Assembly: GCA_030596365.1 (NCBI GenBank)
Contig: JAUVKG010000083.1
Location: 1-9,188 of the forward strand
DNA: 9,188 bases
Direction of reading: 5' to 3'
From: Chlamydiota bacterium
GTDB taxonomy: Bacteria; Auribacterota; UBA3054; B51-G9
In this document: piece after piece, positions 1 through 6,160 of the stretch
Layout: each line of letters starts with the position of its first letter
Position numbering within the stretch: the stretch's first letter is position 1
The notes under the pieces: model-generated
Told to the model about the DNA's origin: nothing
Database searches by the model: none
The model's input: the letters and a program-made list of their open reading frames with translations, nothing else
Translations under genes and position numbers: made by a program

Positions 1-1
1 A

Positions 2-598
2 AAACAATTTACTCTCGCGGAAGCGCGTAAAAATTTCGCTTTCTGGATTTTTACTCTTTCGCTCGCTATGTGCTCATTGTATTTTACCGCGGTAACTTTC
101 CATGTCGCATCAGTTTTTACTGAAGCAGGTATGGATACAAAAAAAGCATTCATGATTTTTATTCCATCATCATTTATCTCAATATTCGGACGACTTATCG
201 GCGGATGGATAAGTGATAAAATTAAGTTGAAATATTTGTTGTCCGTTTTTCTTATGGGTATGATAATTTCTATAATCGGTATGATTTTATTAAATGGCAA
301 TTCTATTCCACTGTGGTCTCTTATAATTGGTAACGGAATTATGGGCGGATTGTTTGCTTTGATTTTAAGCATTGTCTGGCCAACGTATTTCGGGAGAGAA
401 CATCTTGGCGCAATAAGCGGGCTTAATATGTCGATTATGGTTTTTTTCAGCGCGGTGGGACCATGGATATTCAGTCAATCACTTGCATATTCAAACTCAT
501 ATAAACTTGCTGGATATGTTTGTTTAGCAATAGTTTTAATTCTTTTCGTTTTGTCGTTCAAAGCAAATAATCCGCAACAGGAAATCCGTGAGCCATAA
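2..598 (+). CDS. MFS transporter, C-terminal half (partial, 5' end outside window)
   Basis: The reading frame is open from base 2 with no start codon in view, so the gene begins left of the window. The visible 198 residues contain six hydrophobic segments, matching helices 7-12 of a 12-helix major facilitator protein of the inner membrane. Residues 63-73 read GRLIGGWISDK, the loop-8/9 copy of the MFS signature (G-R-x-x-G-x-x-x-D-K/R). Residues 126-140 (WPTYFGREHLGAISG) resemble the helix 10-11 region of oxalate/formate antiporter and monocarboxylate-type carriers, so a small organic anion is a plausible substrate; this is family inference, and no substrate residue can be assigned. The hydrophilic tail ends QEIREP, and these last codons lie in a 7-bp tandem repeat that also supplies the TAA stop. 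The gene converges on paralogue A. I see no hairpin plus T-run terminator after the stop. Confidence 0.85.
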   Translation, partial: KQFTLAEARKNFAFWIFTLSLAMCSLYFTAVTFHVASVFTEAGMDTKKAFMIFIPSSFISIFGRLIGGWISDKIKLKYLLSVFLMGMIISIIGMILLNGNSIPLWSLIIGNGIMGGLFALILSIVWPTYFGREHLGAISGLNMSIMVFFSAVGPWIFSQSLAYSNSYKLAGYVCLAIVLILFVLSFKANNPQQEIREP

Positions 599-631
599 TC
601 CGTAATCCGTGATCCGTAATCCGTGGTCTGT
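583..631. repeat. 7-bp tandem repeat (AATCCGT), seven units, spanning the MFS stop codon
   Basis: Seven consecutive heptamers read AATCCGT, GAGCCAT, AATCCGT, AATCCGT, GATCCGT, AATCCGT, GGTCTGT. Three units match exactly after the first, and the diverged ones differ at one to three bases. The TAA stop of the transporter (596-598) spans the junction of units 2 and 3. A 7-bp period is not a multiple of three, so gain or loss of a unit upstream of the stop would change the reading frame and the transporter's C-terminal tail. On the other strand the unit reads ACGGATT. Confidence 0.85.
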
Positions 632-715
632 GAGTAAATCTCCTTTGTAGAAATATGCCGGGGCGGAAGAGAGGTGGCCAATAGGGCGCGAGGTGTAAAA
701 CAATAAAATAATGCC

Positions 716-731
716 TGACACAAAAATGTCA
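716..731. repeat. Short inverted repeat TGACA-6-TGTCA
   Basis: TGACA (716-720) and TGTCA (727-731) are perfect complements around the loop CAAAAA. No T-run follows on the + strand. On the - strand an AT-rich, not pure T, stretch follows (ATTATTTTATTG), so it could be a weak terminator for paralogue A about 100 bp past its stop. That role is uncertain. Confidence 0.4.
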
Positions 732-748
732 CGAAACGAAGCGGAGTA

Positions 749-766
749 AATTGTCCTACGACAATT
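749..766. repeat. Perfect 7-bp inverted repeat AATTGTC-CTAC-GACAATT
   Basis: AATTGTC (749-755) and GACAATT (760-766) form a perfect stem with a CTAC tetraloop. It lies between the stop codons of the convergent transporter and paralogue A. It lacks a T-tract on either strand, so a standard intrinsic terminator is not supported; it may be part of the putative interspersed element. Confidence 0.55.
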
Positions 767-823
767 CAAATAAAAATCCCCCTACTCTACCAGCATATGC
801 CGGTTCAGATGCTTTTCGCGTGC

Positions 824-2455
824 TTATTCATCATACTCAAAAGTATAAGTAACGATCTCGCCTTTTTTGTTGAAAAGTTTGTAAACTTCAGTAATAGTAT
901 CTCCATCTTTGCTTGAAGAGTATCGGTAGAGAGCATCTTTACCGATTTTTTTAATTATTCCTTCGGCGTAATTTTCATTCCATTGTTCTTTTTTTAGTTT
1001 TTTGTCAAAAACATGAGCGGCGTAATGACTTACTCCATCAAAGTAATTCGGAATAACATAGACCTTTTTATTTACAGTTGTAGATAAAGAACCGCTTTTA
1101 GGCAAGTCAATATTTTGTTGCCCGATATTTTTCATACCCTTCAGTTTATAGACATAAAAAACAAAATTGCTGGGTGAAACTTCCTTGCTTACATACAAAG
1201 TTTTCCCATCTGAACTTTCATGTTCCCAGACATTGCCTACATCTGTCAAAGATTGGTTGTCAATAATTTTTTTGCCTTTTCTATCAAGATAAGTAATAAG
1301 AGAATTGGTATTTGATTGTCTTATCCAATACAAAACTCCGCCTTTTTTATCTATGTAGAATTCGAGCCAATAATCCGTCGGCTCTGTTAAATTAAACTCC
1401 GAAACGTCTTTCCCCCCTTTTTTCCTGCAGGTAATTTTTGCATCATTGCCTGTCCAGACTTCGCGTGCGGTTAAACCTTTGCACACAACATCAAGATATC
1501 CATTTGCAAGAGGTTCAGTCCATTTTTCCTTCTTAAGTTTTTTATCAAAGACTATTAAACCTTCTTTGCCAAAGTTGTTATTCAAGTAGATATAAATTTC
1601 TGAACCGTTGAACCATGCTTCATAGAAATCTTTAATTTCCTGTTCTCCAATTTTTACAAAAGTGTCTTTTTTTACGCTATAAACAATAAGTTTCTTGCTG
1701 TCCCAGTCGTAAGTAAGAACCTGCTTGCCGTTATAATCTTCAATGTCCGTATTGTTTCCAATACCTTCAAGCGGTTTATTTTCTACTTTTATATTTTCTT
1801 TTTTATCTGTAATTGAAAAACCGTCAGAATAAATTTTCATGGATTCTCTTTTTTTGATTTCACATCCAAAATCATTAGTACGGCGGTAGTCATTGTCTAT
1901 TTCTGTATATTTGTATGAAAATGCGCTTAGATCATCAGCAAACCTGACACCAAAACGTATGTTTGTGCTGCTGTCATAAAGTGTCCAGTCACTTAACGGG
2001 CCGCCTAATTGCCAGTTAAGAATTATGTTGCCTTCTTTGTTATGGCCGTAACCATATCCCGACACCTGAATTTGATAAGTCTGTCCGGATGATACTTCAA
2101 AGCAAACTTTGCTTTGATAATTAGAACTATCATCGTTTGCAGCAACAAGAGTAAGCGCCTCAACGGAGCTGCCCGTGAAGACAGCAAGATAAGTGTCGTA
2201 ATCACTGGCAAAGGTGTTAAACTCACAGGCGCCGGAAGATGGTGCCGTCCATTTCCACCAAACGGTGCTGTCATTTCCATTATCCAGTTCCCCGATTTCA
2301 ATTGTGGCATTAATATTATTACCATTGACAGTCCCGCTGGCGCCGGTGATAATAATGTGGTTTGCAAACATGTCATTTGCCGGTGCGGCACTGTATGCAG
2401 AAGTAACAATAACGAATACTGTAAAAGCGGCAATTAAATGCGGGATTCTTTTCAT
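824..2455 (-). CDS. Paralogue A: secreted protein with N-terminal PPC-like module and propeller-like repeats, function unknown
   Basis: The protein has 543 residues. Residues 1-23 form a Sec signal peptide (basic MKR, hydrophobic core, SAYSA before APAND). Residues 25-150 are a beta-rich module with VWWKWTAPSSG (65-75), DTYLAVFTG (87-95) and a QTYQIQVSG strand, typical of secreted PVC-group proteins and resembling pre-peptidase C-terminal domains. Residues 205-543 contain about seven to eight strand units with lysine-rich turns: ITDKKEN, DSKKLIVYSVKK, FDKKLKKEKW (303-312), IDKKGG, LDRKGKK, YKLKGMKN, FDKKLKKEQW (483-492) and FNKKGE. This fits a beta-propeller by inspection only. No catalytic motif, membrane anchor or sorting signal is visible. 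The start is supported by AAGGA 8 bp upstream and by the signal peptide. It is closest to paralogue C. Cys77 and Cys118 are conserved in C and B and could form a disulfide after export. Confidence 0.85.
   Translation of the reverse strand: MKRIPHLIAAFTVFVIVTSAYSAAPANDMFANHIIITGASGTVNGNNINATIEIGELDNGNDSTVWWKWTAPSSGACEFNTFASDYDTYLAVFTGSSVEALTLVAANDDSSNYQSKVCFEVSSGQTYQIQVSGYGYGHNKEGNIILNWQLGGPLSDWTLYDSSTNIRFGVRFADDLSAFSYKYTEIDNDYRRTNDFGCEIKKRESMKIYSDGFSITDKKENIKVENKPLEGIGNNTDIEDYNGKQVLTYDWDSKKLIVYSVKKDTFVKIGEQEIKDFYEAWFNGSEIYIYLNNNFGKEGLIVFDKKLKKEKWTEPLANGYLDVVCKGLTAREVWTGNDAKITCRKKGGKDVSEFNLTEPTDYWLEFYIDKKGGVLYWIRQSNTNSLITYLDRKGKKIIDNQSLTDVGNVWEHESSDGKTLYVSKEVSPSNFVFYVYKLKGMKNIGQQNIDLPKSGSLSTTVNKKVYVIPNYFDGVSHYAAHVFDKKLKKEQWNENYAEGIIKKIGKDALYRYSSSKDGDTITEVYKLFNKKGEIVTYTFEYDE
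838..887. repeat. 50-bp block identical to 4503-4552 (3' ends of A and C)
   Basis: Positions 838-887 in paralogue A and 4503-4552 in paralogue C match base for base over 50 bp, covering the codons for the conserved NKKGEIVTYTF end. Identity drops just beyond 887. The flank toward the stop (ATTCATCATA) is also shared, interrupted by two mismatches. Confidence 0.85.
2074..2117. repeat. 44-bp block identical to 5742-5785 (N-terminal modules of A and C)
   Basis: Positions 2074-2117 in A and 5742-5785 in C are identical over 44 bp. They encode the SKVCFEVSSGQTY segment at the end of the N-terminal module. The same region of paralogue B has clear synonymous and non-synonymous differences. Confidence 0.8.
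2367..2404. repeat. 38-bp block identical to 7719-7756 (signal-peptide junction of A and D)
   Basis: This block encodes TSAYSAAPANDMF, the end of the signal peptide and the start of the mature protein. It is identical at every base to 7719-7756 in paralogue D, although A and D are otherwise the most diverged pair. Paralogue C, the closest overall relative of A, has about five synonymous differences across the same codons. Confidence 0.85.
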
Positions 2456-2513
2456 GATTTCATCCTTTTTTATGTTTTGAATTTTGAAAGGCTTTTCCGA
2501 GTGCGCTAATTAT

Positions 2514-2522
2514 ATTATATCA
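2514..2522 (-). promoter_or_regulatory. Extended -10 promoter element for paralogue A
   Basis: On the - strand the sequence reads TGATATAAT, a perfect TGnTATAAT extended -10, 59 bp before the start codon. No good -35 lies 16-18 bp upstream (TTCCCT at 17), which is acceptable for an extended -10. The same TTTTGATATAATAT string precedes paralogue B. A run of seven T lies just upstream of the TG. Confidence 0.6.
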
Positions 2523-2565
2523 AAAAAATGCGAAAGAGGGAAATCTATAAAAAATCTTTTTTTTA

Positions 2566-2593
2566 ATCAATTGATGATTCATATTAATTAATA
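2566..2593. promoter_or_regulatory. Two adjacent AT-rich palindromes upstream of the A promoter (candidate operator)
   Basis: ATCAATTGAT (2566-2575) is a perfect 10-bp palindrome, and TATTAATTAATA (2582-2593) is a perfect 12-bp palindrome 6 bp further on. They lie about 47-75 bp upstream of the A -10 hexamer, where activators often bind. Short palindromes arise by chance in AT-rich DNA and I did not find the same sequences before B or D, so this is tentative. Confidence 0.25.
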
Positions 2594-2688
2594 AGGCACT
2601 AGACTAAAAGAAAATATTGAAAAGCTTGCAACCGCCTTAAATACTATGTCAACACAACCTTTATCAATAGTTGTTTGATATTCCTTGT

Positions 2689-4338
2689 TTATTCAACATA
2701 ATTAAAAGTATGAGTAACTATTTCACCTTTTTTATTGAACAGTTTGTAAACTAACGTAACTATATCTCCACTTGTGCTTGAAGTGCGACGAACGAGAGTG
2801 TTTTTTCCTAATTTCCAGATCATACCATAGTCGTAATCATCAATCCACAGTGAATTTTTCAGTTTTTTGTCGAAAACATAAGCAGCATATTTATATCCTG
2901 AATCATTGTATGCCGGGATAATATATGCTTGTTTTTCAAAATAAGCTGTAGAGGCAAAACCGATTCTGGGCAAATCAATAGCCTGCTGTCCAAGTTTTTT
3001 CAATTCCTTTATCTTATAAACATAAAAAATATAGTTGCTTGCCGATACCTCTTTGCTTATGTACAAAAGTTTTCCGTCACAACTTTGGAGATTCCAGGTG
3101 ACGCCTGCATCGGCCGGGGATTGGTAGTCGACAACTTTTTTGCCTTTTTTGTCAATATAGGTTAGAGGATAATTTGTATTAGACTTCACTATCCAATAAA
3201 GAACTCCTCCTCTTTTGTCTACTTTATAATGTAAGGTTGTTCCCGGAGGTTCTATTAAAAGGTGATTAGACATTATTTTCCTTCCCTTTATTTTACAAGT
3301 GATTTCTACAGTATTGCTTACTTGAATTTCACGCGCAGTTATTCCCATATTGATAATGTGAAGATTTCCTTCAGCGGGAAGTTCGCTCCATTTTAATTTT
3401 TTTAGTTTTTTATCGAAAGCCTGGAGCCCATTTTTTTCCGGAGATGAACTTCTGTCGCGCGTATAAACATAAATATCCGAACCATTAAACTCTGCGGCTT
3501 CGAAATCATTTATTTCCCGCTCGCCAAATTTTACAAAAGTATCTTTATTCACGGCATTAACAATAAGTTTCTTGCTGTCCCGGTCGTAAACAAGAATAAG
3601 TTTCCCGTTATAATCTTTAACGGAAGAATTATTTCCTATACCTTCAAGCGGTTTGTTTTCTATTTTTTTATTATTGTTTTTGTCTGAAATTGAAAAGCCA
3701 TTGGGGTAACTCATCAAGTAATCATATCGCCAGGTTTTACAGCCCAAATCATTTGTTCGGTAGTATTTATTATTAATCGGTGTATATTCGTATGACAACG
3801 CGCTTGAATCATAAGCCAAATGAACGCTAAAATCTATATTTGTTTCGCTGGAATCAAGAATCCAATCACTTAAATTACCGCCTAATTGCCAGAATAGAAC
3901 TACTCCGCCGCTTTCATTATCATAAGATCCTGAAACCTGAATTTGATATGTTTGGCCTGCTGTAACATCAAAGCATACTTTACTTTGGGTACTGTCGCCA
4001 CAACTGCTGTAATCATCATTTTCTGCAATGAGTGAAAGTGCATCAACGGAAGCGCCTGTATAAATTGCGAGATAAGTGTCGAAAGAACTTCCGCAAGTGT
4101 TAAACTCACAACCGCCTGACGCGGGAGCTGTCCATGACCACCAGATGGTGGCGAAACCGCCGGGTTGTGGTTCACCAATCTCGATCGTGGCTTCAAGATT
4201 GATGCCTGTAATAGTACCACTTGAACCGGCGATAATGATTTGGTTTGTAAACATATCATTCGCCGGCGCAGCGCTATGCGCGAAAGTTACCGAAATCAAT
4301 AATGTAAAAACTGTAATTAGAACTGATAATTTTGTCAT
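2689..4338 (-). CDS. Paralogue B: secreted protein with N-terminal PPC-like module and propeller-like repeats, function unknown
   Basis: The protein has 549 residues. A signal peptide ends near residue 23 (VTFAHSA before APAND). The N-terminal module spans about 25-155 with IWWSWTAPASG (65-75) and DTYLAIYTG (87-95). The C-terminal region keeps the strand-turn pattern of A: DRDSKKLIVNAVNK, FDKKLKKLKW, VDKRGGVLYW, IDKKGKKVVD, YKIKELKKLGQ, FDKKLKNSLW and FNKKGEIVTHTF. B has the best ribosome-binding site of the set, AGGAGG 6 bp before ATG. It also has two cysteines that A and C lack, Cys82 and Cys113, besides the shared Cys77 and Cys122, so two disulfides are possible. B lies between A and C but is less like either than they are like each other. 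No enzyme motif or anchor is seen; I do not know the function. Confidence 0.85.
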   Translation of the reverse strand: MTKLSVLITVFTLLISVTFAHSAAPANDMFTNQIIIAGSSGTITGINLEATIEIGEPQPGGFATIWWSWTAPASGGCEFNTCGSSFDTYLAIYTGASVDALSLIAENDDYSSCGDSTQSKVCFDVTAGQTYQIQVSGSYDNESGGVVLFWQLGGNLSDWILDSSETNIDFSVHLAYDSSALSYEYTPINNKYYRTNDLGCKTWRYDYLMSYPNGFSISDKNNNKKIENKPLEGIGNNSSVKDYNGKLILVYDRDSKKLIVNAVNKDTFVKFGEREINDFEAAEFNGSDIYVYTRDRSSSPEKNGLQAFDKKLKKLKWSELPAEGNLHIINMGITAREIQVSNTVEITCKIKGRKIMSNHLLIEPPGTTLHYKVDKRGGVLYWIVKSNTNYPLTYIDKKGKKVVDYQSPADAGVTWNLQSCDGKLLYISKEVSASNYIFYVYKIKELKKLGQQAIDLPRIGFASTAYFEKQAYIIPAYNDSGYKYAAYVFDKKLKNSLWIDDYDYGMIWKLGKNTLVRRTSSTSGDIVTLVYKLFNKKGEIVTHTFNYVE

Positions 4339-4393
4339 AATTTCCTCCTTTTAATAGTCAATATTTTGTATAACTCTTTGTTGCAACTTTAAT

Positions 4394-4402
4394 ATTATAT
4401 CA
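4394..4402 (-). promoter_or_regulatory. Extended -10 promoter element for paralogue B
   Basis: The - strand reads TGATATAAT in a TTTTGATATAATAT context, the same string found before paralogue A, 56 bp upstream of the B start. The -35 position is weak (AAGATT at a 17-bp spacer), as with A. B therefore probably has its own transcript as well as any read-through from C, whose stop is 150 bp upstream of B. Confidence 0.6.
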
Positions 4403-4488
4403 AAACAATACAAATAAATCTTCAGAAAAAAGTCTTGTTAATTCTTACGATGCAGGCAGAAAAATTCAACAGTCATTAAGAACAATAT

Positions 4489-6123
4489 TTATTCATCATA
4501 TACAAAAGTATAAGTAACGATCTCGCCTTTTTTGTTGAAAAGTTTGTAAACTCGTGTAACCGTATTGCCAATTTGGCTTGAAGTATAACGTCTAAGAGTG
4601 TCTTTGCCTATTTTCTGAATACTTCCTTCAGCGTAATCCTCTTTCCATTGCATTTTTTTGAGTCTTTTATCATAAATATGAGCACCATATTTCTTTATCG
4701 AATCACTATATTTTGATACAACATAAACTTTTTTATCTACAGTCACAGAATAGAGACTACCAATCTTAGGCACGTCGATATTTAGTTGTCCCAACTTTTT
4801 CATGCCTTTAAGTTTATAGGCATAAACTACAAAGTTGCTGGATGTGTTGTCCTGGCTTACATACAAAGTTTTCCCGTCAGAACTGCGGAACCTCCAAATA
4901 TCGCCTACATCTGTCATAGATTTGTTGTCGGCAATTTTTTTGCCTTTTCTATCAAGATAAGTAAGAGGAGAATTGGTAATTGATATTTTGGTCCAATATA
5001 AAACTCCGCCTTTTTTGTCTATTTCGTATTTGAGGTAATAACCCGGAGGCTCTGTTAAATTATGCTCTGAAACTTTTTTCTTTCCTTTTTTCCTGCAAAT
5101 GATTTTTAAATTTTCGCCTGTCCAGACTTCGCGTGCGGTTAAGCCTTTGCTCACAACATAATGATATCCATAATCAAGAGGGTCAGACCATTTTTCCTTC
5201 TTAAGTTTTTTATCAAAAACTTTTAAACCTTCTTTTTTTTGGTCGTCATCGAGGGTGATATAAATTTCTGAACCTTCGAACCATGCGTCATCAAAATCTT
5301 TAATTTCCTGTTCTCCAACTTTTACAAAAGCGTTTTTTTTCACGCCATATAGAACAAGCTTTATATTTTCCCAGTCGTAAACAAGAACCTGCTTGCCGTT
5401 ATAATCTTCAATCTCCGTATCGTTCCCAATGCCTTCAAGCGGTTTATTTTCTACTTTTTTATTCTCTTTTTTATCTGTAATTGAAAAACCGTCAGGATAA
5501 ATTGTCATGTATTCATTTTTTGTGAGTTTACATCCAAAATCATTAGTCCGGAAATACTTAGTGACTATATCTGTATATTTGCATGAAAGTACGCTTAAAT
5601 CATAAGCAAACCGTACACCTAAATGCATGTTTGTGCTGCTGTAATCTAATATCCAGTCGCTAAAAGGCCCGCCTAATTGCCAGTTAAGAATTATGTTACC
5701 CTCTTCATCATGGCCGTAGCCATATCCCGATACCTGAACCAGATAAGTCTGTCCGGATGATACTTCAAAGCAAACTTTGCTTTGACGATTAGAGCTGTCA
5801 TCGTTTATAACAATAGTAGTAAGTGAACTTACAGAATTGCCCGTAAAGACAGCAAGATAAGTGTCGAAATCGCTGGAAAAGGTGTTAAACTCACAACCTC
5901 CGGAAAAGGGTGCTGTCCACTTCCACCAAACAGTACTGTTATTTCCATATTCCGGCTCGCCGGTTTCAATTGTTGCATCAACATTGCTGCCTGTAACGCT
6001 GCTGATTGCGTCGGTGATAGTAATGCCACCGGCAAACATGTCATTTGGCGGAGCTGCGCTATATGCCGAATTAACAATAACAAATAATATAAAAGCTGCA
6101 ATTGTGATAGTGAATTTTTTCAT
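4489..6123 (-). CDS. Paralogue C: secreted protein with N-terminal PPC-like module and propeller-like repeats, function unknown
   Basis: The protein has 544 residues from the ATG at 6123. An in-frame ATG exists at 6231, but it would add 36 residues overlapping the end of D. The chosen start gives a proper signal peptide (MKKFTITIAAFILFVIVNSAYSA) and has GGAG 7 bp upstream, so it is preferred. The N-terminal module has VWWKWTAPFSG (65-75), DTYLAVFTG (87-95), Cys77 and Cys118. The C-terminal strand-turn units match A closely: FDKKLKKEKW, IDKKGGVLYW, LDRKGKKIAD, YKLKGMKKLGQ, YDKRLKKMQW and FNKKGEIVTYTF. The 37-bp gap to D holds no promoter-like sequence, so D and C probably form one transcript. 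C is the closest relative of A, with blocks of 44 and 50 identical bases. The function is not recognised. Confidence 0.85.
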   Translation of the reverse strand: MKKFTITIAAFILFVIVNSAYSAAPPNDMFAGGITITDAISSVTGSNVDATIETGEPEYGNNSTVWWKWTAPFSGGCEFNTFSSDFDTYLAVFTGNSVSSLTTIVINDDSSNRQSKVCFEVSSGQTYLVQVSGYGYGHDEEGNIILNWQLGGPFSDWILDYSSTNMHLGVRFAYDLSVLSCKYTDIVTKYFRTNDFGCKLTKNEYMTIYPDGFSITDKKENKKVENKPLEGIGNDTEIEDYNGKQVLVYDWENIKLVLYGVKKNAFVKVGEQEIKDFDDAWFEGSEIYITLDDDQKKEGLKVFDKKLKKEKWSDPLDYGYHYVVSKGLTAREVWTGENLKIICRKKGKKKVSEHNLTEPPGYYLKYEIDKKGGVLYWTKISITNSPLTYLDRKGKKIADNKSMTDVGDIWRFRSSDGKTLYVSQDNTSSNFVVYAYKLKGMKKLGQLNIDVPKIGSLYSVTVDKKVYVVSKYSDSIKKYGAHIYDKRLKKMQWKEDYAEGSIQKIGKDTLRRYTSSQIGNTVTRVYKLFNKKGEIVTYTFVYDE

Positions 6124-6160
6124 TTTATTTCTCCGGTTCCGCTTTATTAGAATGTCAGCA

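Larger units (their letters stand above)
632..823. other. Intergenic spacer between convergent genes; GC-richer, possible interspersed element
   Basis: This 192-bp stretch lies between the transporter repeat and the stop of paralogue A. Positions about 655-700 are clearly more GC-rich than the flanking DNA. It holds two short inverted repeats, listed separately, and a 9-bp direct repeat, ATATGCCGG, at 653-661 and 795-803. The composition shift, adjoining tandem repeat and small palindromes would suit a dispersed non-coding element. No transposase and no clear terminal inverted repeats are visible, so this is only a suggestion. I see no convincing gene here. Confidence 0.35.

Noticed and set aside
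475..769. Two overlapping - strand open frames (475-732 and 536-769) antisense to the MFS gene end
   Set aside because: Their sequence is largely translated heptamer repeat and spacer, with no ribosome-binding site and no recognisable domain, and they overlap a well-supported gene on the other strand.
2662..2680. TATCAA/TTGATA inverted repeat just downstream of paralogue B as a terminator
   Set aside because: The 6-bp stem is AT-only and no T-run follows on the - strand.
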